DNA of 64,000 nucleotides, taken from the NCBI GenBank assembly GCA_963706425.1, contig CAVPMN010000001.1, forward strand, positions 1,116,001-1,180,000. The letters run 5' to 3'. Positions 34,902 through 43,940 of this stretch are shown piece after piece. Position 1 is the stretch's first letter, and each line of letters begins with the position of its first letter. The notes under the pieces were generated by a model, which was given only the letters and a program-made list of their open reading frames with translations, had not been told where the DNA came from and did no database searches. The translations under genes and the position numbers were made by a program. Source of the stretch: CAVPMN01 sp963706425 (lineage in GTDB: Bacteria; Actinomycetota; Acidimicrobiia; Acidimicrobiales; Acidimicrobilacustridaceae).

Positions 34902-36487
34902 CCCAGCTCCTCGGTCGTATCGCCGAGCGCAAGGGCGACGAACCGGCGCTGATCGACGAGCGTGGCACGACGAGCTGGGCCGAGTTCGACGAACGGGTCA
35001 ACCGCCTCATCCACGCCCTGCGCGCACGCGGCCTCGGATCCGGCTCGACCGTCGCGCTGATGAGTGGCAACCGGCGCGAGGCCTTCGAGGTGACGGCGGC
35101 CGCAGCCCACGCAGCTTGGATCCTCGTGCCGGTCAACTGGCACTGGGTCGATGACGAACTCGTCTATGTCATCGAGGACGCGGGCGCCGACGCGCTCGTC
35201 ATCGACGACCGGTTCATCGACGTCGGCCGGGCCGCCGCCAGCCGGCTCGGCGATGCCTGTCCTGTGCGCGTCGTCATCGGTGAGCTCGACGGGCGCAGCG
35301 ACGGGCCACCGATCGCGGGCACTGACTTCGAGACGTACGAGCTGGTGCTGGCATCGGGATCGACGACCGAGCCATCGGACCAAGCCATGGGCGGGCCCAT
35401 GTTCTACACGTCGGGCACCACCGGCTTCCCCAAAGGCGTGCGATCAGCGCTCACCGCCGTGGGCGCCGACGTGGCGATGCTCGAGTTGATCGCTTCTGGG
35501 TTCTCCGACGTGCTCGGTCTCCCGGAAGACGGGGTGACCCTGCTCGCAGGACCCATGTATCACTCGGCCCAGTGGGTGTTCGCCATGTTCCCGCTGCTCG
35601 GCCGCCGATCGACGGTGGTGATGCGCCACCAGTTCGACGCGGCCGAGACCCTCGAGCTCATCGATCGCTACTCGGTCACCAACGTGCACCTCGTCCCGAC
35701 CCAGTTCCTCCGCATGTTGAAGCTCCCCGAGTCTGACCGCGTGGCCTTCGACGGCTCATCGCTCGTCGTCGCCTACCACGGGGGCGCACCCTGCCCACCA
35801 GCGGTGAAACAGTCGATGCTCGGCTGGTGGGGTGCGAAGGTCGCCGAGTACTACGGCGGCACCGAGGGTGGGTTCCTCACCCAGATCTCCGGCCACGAGT
35901 GGCTCGATCGCCCCGGTTCGATCGGCAGGCCGCTCAGCACCGTCGACCTGCGAATCGTGGACGACGACGGACGTCCGTGTCCCCCGAACACGTCAGGCCA
36001 GATCTACTTCAAAAGCCTGATGGGCAATGACTTCGAGTACCACAACGCGCCCGACAAGACCGCCGCAGCCCACTCGAGCGACGGCTACGGCACGCTCGGA
36101 GACATCGGCTACATGGACGACGACGGCTTCGTCTTCCTGTCCGATCGCAAGATCGACATGATCATCAGCGGCGGTGTCAACATCTACCCCGCAGAGATCG
36201 AGGGCGTGCTCCTCACGCACCCGGCCGTGGCCGACGCCGCCGTTTTCGGAGTGCCCGATGACGAGTTCGGCGAGCAGGTCAAAGCCGCCGTCGAACTGGC
36301 GCCGGGCACCGAACCCGGCGACGACCTCGAGCGCGAGCTCATCGACCATGTCCGCCAACACCTCGCCGGGTACAAAGCCCCGCGGACCGTCGAGTTCAGC
36401 GCTCGGCTACCCCGCACACCCACCGGCAAGCTGCTCAAACGGGAGCTCCGCGATCCTTACTGGGAAGGTGCCGGGCGCACGATCTGA
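34898..36487 (+). CDS. Acyl-CoA synthetase / AMP-dependent ligase, 529 aa
   Basis: ANL-superfamily ligase: ATP-dependent CoA activation of a carboxylic acid. FYTSGTTGFPKG (about 169-180) is the P-loop, YYGGTEGGFLT the AMP motif, GDIGYMDDDGFVFLSDRKID the hinge and MIISGGVNIYPAEIEGVLLT motif; PRTPTGKLLKREL bears the catalytic Lys. ATG 34898 overlaps the oxygenase stop. Substrate unknown; context suggests an aromatic or terpenoid acid. Confidence 0.9.
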   Translation: MTQLLGRIAERKGDEPALIDERGTTSWAEFDERVNRLIHALRARGLGSGSTVALMSGNRREAFEVTAAAAHAAWILVPVNWHWVDDELVYVIEDAGADALVIDDRFIDVGRAAASRLGDACPVRVVIGELDGRSDGPPIAGTDFETYELVLASGSTTEPSDQAMGGPMFYTSGTTGFPKGVRSALTAVGADVAMLELIASGFSDVLGLPEDGVTLLAGPMYHSAQWVFAMFPLLGRRSTVVMRHQFDAAETLELIDRYSVTNVHLVPTQFLRMLKLPESDRVAFDGSSLVVAYHGGAPCPPAVKQSMLGWWGAKVAEYYGGTEGGFLTQISGHEWLDRPGSIGRPLSTVDLRIVDDDGRPCPPNTSGQIYFKSLMGNDFEYHNAPDKTAAAHSSDGYGTLGDIGYMDDDGFVFLSDRKIDMIISGGVNIYPAEIEGVLLTHPAVADAAVFGVPDDEFGEQVKAAVELAPGTEPGDDLERELIDHVRQHLAGYKAPRTVEFSARLPRTPTGKLLKRELRDPYWEGAGRTI

Positions 36488-36502
36488 GCGCGCGCCGGAG
36501 GT

Positions 36503-37936
36503 TCAGTCGGCCGCGAACCAGTTGGCGTGGAACCCGAACGGGATGCGCCGGGTCAGGTGCACCCTGGCGATCGGACCGGCGGCCACGTCTCGGGCATCGA
36601 GCACACAGAGATCGGTGCGGTCGCTCGCCGCGTCGTAGACGGCGTTGAGCAGCCAACCGTCGTCCTCGGCCCGTCCCGCCGGATCGGGGGCGAAGACGCT
36701 CTCACCGACGTGGGCGGTCGGTCCCGCGTCCCACACCTGACGAGCGCCCGTCGCATCGTCGTATCGCACGATGGCGTCGAAGTCTCCCAGCCGTCGCTCG
36801 GTGGCCAGCACCGCAGACATGTAGTGGAACCGCGAACGGACGCCGTTGAAGTCGTCGTTGAACCGAGCGAAGTCACCACCGAGGTCGTCGGTCTGCTCCC
36901 AGCCGGCCCGATCGGTGGCCAGGTCGACCCAGAACCGCGCCGGGTAGGGCGGTGTGTTGTCCGCGGTCGACTCGTCCAGCGCAGCCGATGCGTCGATCCC
37001 GAAGTCGGGGTGGTCGAAGCGGGTCCCGGAGAACTCGATGCGGTCGCCGTCGGCCCAGCCGTTCCAGAAGTGCTGCACATGACCGGGATCGATCTCGAAC
37101 CAGCGCACCTCATCCGCGCCGCCGCGGCGAGGGAGGACACCGATGCGGGTGCCGTTCTCGGGTCGCCACTGCGCCATCGGGCCCACGCCCATGTTGGCGA
37201 CATCGAGCACGATCGGCGAGTCGAGGAACACCGCGTGATGTTCGGTGATGACGAAGTCGTGCATCATCACGGGCGCCGGTAGGTCGAGCGTGGCGCGGTG
37301 CACGATCGCTCCGGTCGCGTCGACCACGTAGTAGCGGATGAGCGGCTCGAACACCGAGTAACCGAAGAAGAACATCTCGCCGGTTCGAGGGTCGAGTCGG
37401 GGGTGGGCGGTCATCGCTCCCCGCAGGGTCCCGCCGAAGTCGTACTCACCTACGGTGTCGAGCGACGCCGTGACCTCCGTGGGCAACCCGCCCTCCCAGA
37501 GGGCCAGGTACCTACCGGCGTGGCGGATGATGTGGGTGTTGGCCGGGTTCTTCACAGGCCCGGCGTCGCCGACCAGCGCAGGGTCGGGGAACGCCATCAC
37601 GTCGCTCAACCCCGGGTAGAGCGCGCGCCCCCGGTCGATCTCCGCAGACAGCCCTCGCGTCCGGATCCACCGATTGCGGTAGGAGGCCTCGCCCCCGCCG
37701 ATCGTGATGCCGTGCAGCATGCCGTCGCCGTCGAACATGTGGTAGCGGCCGAGCGGCTCGAAGAGCGGGTTCGGGCCGTTGCGGACGAAGGTGCCATGCA
37801 GCCCGTCAGGGAGCTCGCCGAGGATCTCCAAGGCCGTGATGTCCACCTCGTCGCCGACGGGGAACAGGTTGCCCTCGAGGTCTGGCTGGTGCTCTTCGTT
37901 GGTGACCTGGCCGGTCAACCCGACTGTTGCACTCAT
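36503..37936 (-). CDS. Carotenoid-cleavage-oxygenase family protein (apocarotenoid/lignostilbene-like), 477 aa
   Basis: A canonical member: all four iron-ligating histidines are visible, His178 (TAHPRLDP), His226 (MMHDFVIT), His289 (GHVQHFWNGW) and His470 (GFHANW). FVRNGPNPLFEP and YHMFDGDGMLHG are the family N-terminal motifs. The size matches lignostilbene dioxygenase and apocarotenoid-cleaving enzymes. Last gene of the four-gene minus operon Rieske-lipoprotein-TetR-oxygenase, with 12 bp after the TetR stop. Confidence 0.92.
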   Translation of the reverse strand: MSATVGLTGQVTNEEHQPDLEGNLFPVGDEVDITALEILGELPDGLHGTFVRNGPNPLFEPLGRYHMFDGDGMLHGITIGGGEASYRNRWIRTRGLSAEIDRGRALYPGLSDVMAFPDPALVGDAGPVKNPANTHIIRHAGRYLALWEGGLPTEVTASLDTVGEYDFGGTLRGAMTAHPRLDPRTGEMFFFGYSVFEPLIRYYVVDATGAIVHRATLDLPAPVMMHDFVITEHHAVFLDSPIVLDVANMGVGPMAQWRPENGTRIGVLPRRGGADEVRWFEIDPGHVQHFWNGWADGDRIEFSGTRFDHPDFGIDASAALDESTADNTPPYPARFWVDLATDRAGWEQTDDLGGDFARFNDDFNGVRSRFHYMSAVLATERRLGDFDAIVRYDDATGARQVWDAGPTAHVGESVFAPDPAGRAEDDGWLLNAVYDAASDRTDLCVLDARDVAAGPIARVHLTRRIPFGFHANWFAAD

Positions 37937-37948
37937 GGGTTCCCCCTG

Positions 37949-38548
37949 TCAGCGCCGGTACCCGGCGAGGATGCGATCGGTGATCTCGCTGATCATGGCG
38001 TCTTCCAGCTCGGTGGGTAGATCGAATCCGAGCTGCAGCACTGTGGCCACCCCGTGGGCGCCGCCCCACAGCGTCAGTGCGACCAGGAGCGGGTCATCCG
38101 CCTCGATGGCGCGAGAGGCAATGGCCTCGTCGACCGCAGCGGTGGCGATGCCGAACGCCCTGGTCGCCGCGGGAAGCTGCACGCTCCCGGGAGGCCCGGC
38201 CGGTGGGACGAGCAGCATCACCCGGAACAGCTCGGGATTGTCTCGTGCGTATTCGACGTAGGCCCGGCCGTGGGCGCGGATCCGCTCGATCGGGTCGGCA
38301 TCGGCGACCGTCTCGAAGCGGTCGGCGAGCCGGTCGAGCTCGACGTCGACGACAGCGCGAAGAATGTCGTCCTTGTCGCGAACATGGGCGTAGAGCGCAG
38401 GTGCAGTCACGCCGACCGACTGAGCAAGCGCCCGAAGGGTCAAGGCCTCGACGCCGCGATCGACGATCAGGTCGCGCGCTGCGTCGATGATTGCGTCGCG
38501 CCGCAGCAACACCCGGTCCGGGGGCGAGACCCTGGGACCTGCCGTCAC
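37949..38548 (-). CDS. TetR-family transcriptional regulator, 199 aa
   Basis: N-terminal helix-turn-helix: RRDAIIDAARDLIVDRGVEA then LTLRALAQSVGVTAPALYAH. The C-terminal ligand domain is a TetR_C (WHG-like) type with TLWGGAHGVATVLQLG. GTG 38548 overlaps the lipoprotein stop (GTGA). Being the only TetR gene among five palindromes of identical design, it is the obvious candidate to bind them, including the pair that controls its own operon. Its effector is probably a pathway substrate. Confidence 0.88.
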   Translation of the reverse strand: MTAGPRVSPPDRVLLRRDAIIDAARDLIVDRGVEALTLRALAQSVGVTAPALYAHVRDKDDILRAVVDVELDRLADRFETVADADPIERIRAHGRAYVEYARDNPELFRVMLLVPPAGPPGSVQLPAATRAFGIATAAVDEAIASRAIEADDPLLVALTLWGGAHGVATVLQLGFDLPTELEDAMISEITDRILAGYRR

Positions 38549-39432
38549 CAGTCGACCTCCGGGTTCGGTGGGAAGATGCGGTCGCGCTCGGCGGCGAGGC
38601 GGGCGCAGTCCCAGTCGGCGTCGACCCTCACCCAGATCACGGGGTTCCGCTCGGGATCGTCGATCTGCTGCCATTGCCCAGGTGCCATGAACACCGGATC
38701 GCTGGCCCCGAGGATCAACTGCTCGGACTCGTCGGTGATCGACCCGACGAGGCGGTCAGGGGTCTCCTGGATGAGGTCGTAGGCGAAGATCTCACGTCGG
38801 GCCAGGTAGATCTCGCCCTGCAACTCGTCGCTGACCTTGAGCCTCGAAGTGACCCCGGGGTTGCCATCGCCGTCGGCGTCGATGATGCGGGGATCGTTCG
38901 GGTCGGTCGGCAACGCCTCGTTGGCAGGGTCTTCGATCGCGATCCCGATGGCCGTGGGCGTGGCGGGCCGCACAACTCGTAGCCGCCCGTCGACCTCGGT
39001 GACCTCGACGGGTGTGTCGACCGGAACGATCGCGGCCGTGGCGGCATCGGAGATCGTGATCTCCAGGTCCTGGCCGCTGACCACATCGGCGTGACAGAAC
39101 CGCTGGACGTTCCAGAGCTGACCGTCGCGCAGGTCCAGATCGGCGAACCCGGTGCTGATGATCCCGACACTCATCGCCTCGTCGGCGTAGGCCACCACGT
39201 CGAAGTGCGCGTAACGCCCGACGAGGTCCTCGGCCCCGGCCGGCAGGCTGGTCGCGGCGATCGAGTCGGCGGGTCGTGATGTGTCCGGTGCTGAGGCATC
39301 GGTCGTCGACGAACAACCCGCCACACCCACGCCGATGGTGAGCGTGAGCATGAGCGTGGCCAGCGGCCGAGTCGATCGGCCAGGTCTCTGCAGGTGAGGA
39401 CCCGTCGCCTTCCAGATCGGGTTCGCGTTCAC
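38545..39432 (-). CDS. Secreted lipoprotein of unknown function, 295 aa
   Basis: Signal LATLMLTLTIGVGVAGCSST with lipobox VAGC, so it is membrane-anchored outside the cell. The body has a calcium-loop-like DADGDGNPGVTS and an even spread of Asp/Glu. No enzyme motif. In the operon it is coupled to Rieske upstream and TetR downstream, so it may capture the substrate. Confidence 0.75.
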   Translation of the reverse strand: MNANPIWKATGPHLQRPGRSTRPLATLMLTLTIGVGVAGCSSTTDASAPDTSRPADSIAATSLPAGAEDLVGRYAHFDVVAYADEAMSVGIISTGFADLDLRDGQLWNVQRFCHADVVSGQDLEITISDAATAAIVPVDTPVEVTEVDGRLRVVRPATPTAIGIAIEDPANEALPTDPNDPRIIDADGDGNPGVTSRLKVSDELQGEIYLARREIFAYDLIQETPDRLVGSITDESEQLILGASDPVFMAPGQWQQIDDPERNPVIWVRVDADWDCARLAAERDRIFPPNPEVDW

Positions 39433-40643
39433 GCCGGCTCGATGAAGTCGTCGAGCGCATCCGAGACGGCGGTGGCGGGGGGAAGGTCGTCGGCGCCGAT
39501 GGTCAGATCGACGAACCGTTCGAAGTGGTGGATGAGCCGTTCATGCCACCCGAGCTCGAACGGGCGGGCGCCGGGTGAGGCGATCGACGCCTGGATCGGT
39601 TTCATGTTGGCTGTGTCCTGGGCCATCACGGTCTCGAAGAGCGCCATGCGATCGAGGTGCTCCTGGGGGACGTGGTCGCCGGCCCATGCAGGTGCGTACC
39701 AACGCAGCTCGAGCTCGGTGCTGGCCGGACCGGTGGGCCACATGCACAAGAACGTGAACGCCCCGGTGTCCATGGGAACCACCAGGTTGGGGAAGATGCC
39801 GAACGAGGTCGATGTCTGGCGCCACAGCAACGGCACCGCCGGGTTGTCGTGCTCGTCCGAGACCATCGGGAAGTCTCGGAAGGTGTCGTGCTTCTCGACG
39901 GTCAGGCGGCTGTGGCCGTTCGGGAGCATCGCGACCGTGGCGGACTGGTCGTTGTAGAGGAGAGCGGCGTTGTCGGGATGCACCGTGCGCACGTGGTACA
40001 CCTCGAGGAACGCATCGACCATGAGCTTCCAGTTGCAGTCGAGCGCATGTGCCTGGGTGCCGACGGCTCGCATCGACGGACCGTCGATCTCGGCCATCTG
40101 ATCGGCGATCGGACCGAGGAACTCGACCAGCGGCGATGCGTCGGGATCCTCGCTGACGAACACCCACCCGTCCCACGTCTCGCAGCGAACGGGCACCAGA
40201 CCCAACGTGGCGGTGTCGAGGTCGACGAAGCTCCGTGCGTCGGGCACCGCCTTGAGCACTCCGTCGACACCGTACGACCAGGAGTGGTATTGGCAGGTGA
40301 GTCGGCGGGCCGTCCCGCACTCGTCGCGCGTGACCGGCGCCCCTCGATGCCGACACGAGTTGTAGAAGGCGCGCAGCACACCGTCGTCCCCGCGCACCAC
40401 CACGATCGGCGAGCCCGATCGGGCCGTCACCCGGTAGGAGCCGGGATCGGGCCACTCCGACTCGTGCCCCGCGAACAGCCAGCACCGGCGGAAGACCCGC
40501 TCGCACTCGAGGTCGTAGAAGACCGGATCGGTGTAACGCCTGGTGGGGATCGGCGGGACGGGGATCGCGCCGACGGGGTGGCCGGTGCGTGCCTTCTCGA
40601 TCTCGATGCGTTGACGAATCGTCTCTTCGAGCGTGGTGTCCAT
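39429..40643 (-). CDS. Rieske non-heme iron oxygenase, alpha subunit type, 404 aa
   Basis: Ring-hydroxylating or O-demethylating oxygenase. The Rieske cluster ligands are CRHRGAP (Cys97, His99) and CQYHSWSYG (Cys117, His120). The catalytic domain shows VDAFLEVYHVRTVHPD with the iron His pair and a distal Asp (MAQDTANM). No small subunit or reductase is encoded nearby. ATG 40643 heads the minus operon, facing two operators (D, E) shared with the divergent Ddn-like gene. Confidence 0.9.
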   Translation of the reverse strand: MDTTLEETIRQRIEIEKARTGHPVGAIPVPPIPTRRYTDPVFYDLECERVFRRCWLFAGHESEWPDPGSYRVTARSGSPIVVVRGDDGVLRAFYNSCRHRGAPVTRDECGTARRLTCQYHSWSYGVDGVLKAVPDARSFVDLDTATLGLVPVRCETWDGWVFVSEDPDASPLVEFLGPIADQMAEIDGPSMRAVGTQAHALDCNWKLMVDAFLEVYHVRTVHPDNAALLYNDQSATVAMLPNGHSRLTVEKHDTFRDFPMVSDEHDNPAVPLLWRQTSTSFGIFPNLVVPMDTGAFTFLCMWPTGPASTELELRWYAPAWAGDHVPQEHLDRMALFETVMAQDTANMKPIQASIASPGARPFELGWHERLIHHFERFVDLTIGADDLPPATAVSDALDDFIEPA

Positions 40644-40692
40644 GGCTCCCCTTGCGCTGGCTCCCCCGCGCTGCACCGGCGGTGCGGCCCGC

Positions 40693-40709
40693 AGTGAACA
40701 ATGTTTACC
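40693..40709. promoter_or_regulatory. TetR regulon operator D
   Basis: AGTGAACAATGTTTACC, 49 bp upstream of the Rieske start; its centre is 24 bp from operator E. Confidence 0.75.
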
Positions 40710-40716
40710 AGATCGC

Positions 40717-40733
40717 GCTGAACATCGTTCACC
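40717..40733. promoter_or_regulatory. TetR regulon operator E
   Basis: GCTGAACATCGTTCACC, 91 bp before the Ddn-like start at 40825. With operator D it forms a double site in the divergent promoter. Confidence 0.75.
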
Positions 40734-40824
40734 ACGCCGGCGCCAGTTGAAGCGAGATCGCCGGCGTGGCCTGGTCGCTGGGCGTATCTCGATACGGTCG
40801 TCGTTGGCGCCTGGGAGGTCTGCG

Positions 40825-41208
40825 ATGCCGATGCCGTTGTGGTGGGGGAAGGTCAACAAGCGGCTCTTCAATCCGAAGGCCCTGCGGAATGGCAAGTGGC
40901 AGGTGATCCGCCATGTCGGTCGATCCTCCGGGCAGGCCTATCGCACCCCACTCGAGGCGGTGCCCGTCGAAGGCGGGTTCGTCTTCACGCTCGTGTACGG
41001 CTCTCGGTCCGATTGGGTGCAGAACGTTCTCGCCGCGGGCACGGCCACGCTCGAGATCGGCGGTGACACCGTCGACCTCGTCGACCCACGACTCATCACC
41101 GCCGACGAGGCGTTCGCGCTCCTTCCGTCAGGGACCAAACGCCCACCAGGGTTCCTCAAGATCGACGAGTTCCTCTGGATGAGCCGGGCCACTGCCGGAA
41201 CGGACTGA
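40825..41208 (+). CDS. Ddn-type deazaflavin-dependent nitroreductase-like protein, 127 aa
   Basis: A split-beta-barrel protein of the F420-binding Ddn family: IRHVGRSSGQAYRTPLEAVP is its signature, followed by FVFTLVYGSRSDWVQNVLAA and GTATLEIGG. The presence of F420-type enzymes supports an actinobacterial source. It is divergent from the Rieske gene, so operators D/E may also regulate it. Confidence 0.82.
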   Translation: MPMPLWWGKVNKRLFNPKALRNGKWQVIRHVGRSSGQAYRTPLEAVPVEGGFVFTLVYGSRSDWVQNVLAAGTATLEIGGDTVDLVDPRLITADEAFALLPSGTKRPPGFLKIDEFLWMSRATAGTD

Positions 41209-41309
41209 CAGAAATCGCGCCGACGCTCCTGGGCGACTGAGCTCGTCAGGCATGTCGAATGTGACCTCCTGCCCTCCCCCGACGAAGCAGACGGTAGGAC
41301 GCTGACGAC

Positions 41310-42632
41310 ATGAACAAGGCGCGTCGTCGAGCCGCCGGTGCCGCCGGTGCAGGTGCATTCGTCGGCTTCGTCATGTTGCACCGACTGGGTCGTACCTCGG
41401 GCTCGACGTCGGCTGAGCGCGCCGCTCGGGCTCCCGGGGACGAGCTGGTCCCCGACCCCCAGTTCGTCACTGATCACACGATCACCATCGACGCCCCTCC
41501 ATCAGCGGTGTGGCCGTGGCTGGTGCAGATGGGCTGGCACCGGGGCGGCTGGTACACCGCGCGCTGGGTCGATCTGCTCCTGTTCCCCGCCAACGACGCC
41601 GCCGCCGATCGGCTCCACCCCGAGTGGCAGGACCTGGCCGTCGGAGACCATGTGCTCGACGGCGCCCCGGAAACCGAGTGCTACTTCGTCGTGCGCTCCG
41701 TCGAACCCGAACACCATCTGGTGCTCCACTCGCGATCTCACCTCCCGCCCGAGTTCCGCGACCGGTACCGCGCCTCGATCAACTGGTCGTGGACGTTCAC
41801 CCTGCGCGAGATCGACGACCATCGCACACGTTTCCATTTCCGGACCAGGGCTCGCGTCGCTCCTAGATGGTTGGCCGCCGCGTACTGGGCGGCACTGGTC
41901 CCCGCCGACCACGTCATGGCTCAACAGATGCTCCACGGCGTCAAGGGGCGTGCCGAAGGCCACCGCCCGGACTCGGCCACCCACGGCTGGCGCCGAGCCG
42001 CCGAGACGCTCGGTGCACTGGCGATCATGGCCATCTCCCCGGCGATTCGCCCGTTCCACCTCAGGTGGGGTGCCAGCGGTGCCGAAGCCGATGCCGAGAT
42101 GCCCGGCGACCGACTTCTCCCGAACGCCCACTTCGTCGCCACCCGGGCGATCACCATCGACGCTCCGCCCGACCAGGTGTGGCCTTGGCTCGTTCAGGTC
42201 GGTCTCGATCGAGCCGGCTTCTACAGCTACGACCTCCTCGACAACCTCGGCCGCCCGAGCGCCGACCAGATTCTCCCCCAGTGGCAACACCTTCGTGTGG
42301 GCGAGATGGTCGCGCCGATGGCGAAGCCGCCCACACCCGACACGTCGTTCAGCATCGCCGAGATCGACCCACCCAACACCATGGTCTGGACCAAGCCGGA
42401 CTCGACCTGGAGTTGGAAGCTCACCTCGGCCGACGGACAACGCACCCGCCTCGTCACCCGACTCAAGGTCCGCTACCGCCTGAACGCGGGCGCGCTGGTC
42501 ACCATCCCCCTCATCGAACTCGGTGACTTCGCCATGATGCGGCGGATGCTCCTCACGCTGCGCCGCCTGGCGAGACCTTTCGCCTCCGAGACCGCTGAGA
42601 TTCCGCCCGCCGCTGCGTCAGCACCGACATGA
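41310..42632 (+). CDS. Tandem SRPBCC (START-like) protein with N-terminal hydrophobic segment, 440 aa
   Basis: Two homologous SRPBCC domains in one chain: the first contains ITIDAPPSAVWPWLVQMGW, the second ITIDAPPDQVWPWLVQVGL, each followed by GGWYTARWVDLL or GFYSYDLLDNLG. The N-terminal GAAGAGAFVGFVMLHRLG is a weak membrane segment. The domains bind hydrophobic ligands in related proteins. The stop overlaps the next gene (ATGA). Confidence 0.8.
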   Translation: MNKARRRAAGAAGAGAFVGFVMLHRLGRTSGSTSAERAARAPGDELVPDPQFVTDHTITIDAPPSAVWPWLVQMGWHRGGWYTARWVDLLLFPANDAAADRLHPEWQDLAVGDHVLDGAPETECYFVVRSVEPEHHLVLHSRSHLPPEFRDRYRASINWSWTFTLREIDDHRTRFHFRTRARVAPRWLAAAYWAALVPADHVMAQQMLHGVKGRAEGHRPDSATHGWRRAAETLGALAIMAISPAIRPFHLRWGASGAEADAEMPGDRLLPNAHFVATRAITIDAPPDQVWPWLVQVGLDRAGFYSYDLLDNLGRPSADQILPQWQHLRVGEMVAPMAKPPTPDTSFSIAEIDPPNTMVWTKPDSTWSWKLTSADGQRTRLVTRLKVRYRLNAGALVTIPLIELGDFAMMRRMLLTLRRLARPFASETAEIPPAAASAPT

Positions 42633-43255
42633 AGCTCACCGTGCAGACGTTCCTGACCCTCGACGGGGTGATGCAGGCTCCCGGCGGACCTGAGGAAGAC
42701 CCCAGCGACGGCTTCGCCCACGGAGGCTGGCAAGCCCCCTTCCCCGACCCGGCCGTCGGCGAGTTCGTCACCGAGCTCAACAGCCACGCCAGCGCGTTCC
42801 TGCTCGGTCGCAGGACGTTCGACATCTTCCGCGGCTACTGGCCCGACCAGACCGACCCCGACGATGCCATCGCCACGACGATCAACTCGCTGCCCAAGTA
42901 CGTGGTGTCCAACTCGCTCCGCGAGGCCGATGCCACCTGGCGGGGCGAGCACCCCGACACCGCTCGCCTCGTGACCGGCGACGTGGTCACCGCGGTGCAG
43001 GCGCTGAAGGACGAGCCCGGCGACGAGCTGCAGGTCTGGGGAAGCAGCAACCTCCTGCAGACGCTGTTGCGCCACGAGCTCGTCGACCGCTTCCGCCTGA
43101 TGACGTTTCCGCTGGTGCTGGGCTCGGGCCGCCGATTGTTCAACGACGGTGTCCATCCCGCGACCATGCGCCCTGTCGACCTCACGGTGACCGATCTCGG
43201 CGTCGTGATCGGCACCTACGAACCAGCCGGCCCGGTCCGCCACGGCGAGATGTAG
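42629..43255 (+). CDS. Dihydrofolate reductase/RibD C-terminal-like protein, 208 aa
   Basis: RibD_C fold: VQTFLTLDGVMQAPGGPEED, SAFLLGRRTFDIFRGYWPD, LPKYVVSNSLREADATW, VWGSSNLLQTLLRHELVDRF and LGSGRRLFNDG. Typical of the actinobacterial dihydrofolate-reductase-family proteins of unknown substrate. Coupled to the SRPBCC gene. Confidence 0.88.
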   Translation: MKLTVQTFLTLDGVMQAPGGPEEDPSDGFAHGGWQAPFPDPAVGEFVTELNSHASAFLLGRRTFDIFRGYWPDQTDPDDAIATTINSLPKYVVSNSLREADATWRGEHPDTARLVTGDVVTAVQALKDEPGDELQVWGSSNLLQTLLRHELVDRFRLMTFPLVLGSGRRLFNDGVHPATMRPVDLTVTDLGVVIGTYEPAGPVRHGEM

Positions 43256-43464
43256 GTCTACCCGGTGCGCGGGTCGGCTGGCGCGCCCACGTCGGTGAGG
43301 GTCACCACAGTCGGCTCCGGGCCGGGCTCGACGTTCGGGGAGTCGGACCGCCGCGCCCGGGGCGACAACGTCTGAGCCCACGGACGTCTCGCCACCGACG
43401 CGGCAGTCGGCTCCCGACTGCGACGGCGGTGTCCGTCACGCCTGTCATCTACGTTGGCAGGCCG

Positions 43465-43884
43465 ATGAGCCCGAAGGAAACGCCGCGTCGGTCGAGATCG
43501 TGGTCGGGATGGCAGCTCGCCGGCGCCGTGGTGGTGACAGCAGCGATGCCACTCGGGGCCTGCTCTGGGGACGATTCCCAACCGGCGACCGCCGCCAGTG
43601 GCGCGGGCGCTGAGATCTACGAGCAGTCATGTGCGTCGTGCCACGGCTCGGACCTTCGAGGCACCGACCGGGGCCCATCGCACCTGTCGCAGGTGTACGC
43701 GCCGGACCACCATCCAGACGCGTCGTTCCGGGCTGCGATCATCAGCGGGGCGCGCGCCCATCACTGGGGCTTCGGTGACATGCCGCCGGTCGAGGGACTC
43801 TCCGATGACGAGATCGAGGTCGTCATCGCATACGTGCGCGATCAGCAGCAGGCCCACGGCCTGGAGCCATATCCACCTCGGTGA
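43465..43884 (+). CDS. Single-heme cytochrome c lipoprotein, 139 aa
   Basis: Secreted electron carrier. Lipoprotein signal (AGAVVVTAAMPLGACSGDD, lipobox LGAC), then the heme motif CASCHGSD and a probable Met ligand in FGDMPPVEGLSDDEIEVVIA. ATG 43465 is chosen because the signal peptide begins there. Region 43256-43464 shows no other gene. Confidence 0.85.
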   Translation: MSPKETPRRSRSWSGWQLAGAVVVTAAMPLGACSGDDSQPATAASGAGAEIYEQSCASCHGSDLRGTDRGPSHLSQVYAPDHHPDASFRAAIISGARAHHWGFGDMPPVEGLSDDEIEVVIAYVRDQQQAHGLEPYPPR

Positions 43885-43940
43885 CCGCCGCAACTCCTGT
43901 TGGCACCATCCTCTGGCTGCGGAAGAAGTGCGCTTCCAGT

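Noticed and set aside
39657..40697. Plus-strand open frame opposite the Rieske oxygenase
   Set aside because: Shadow frame of a well-supported gene; no recognisable protein.
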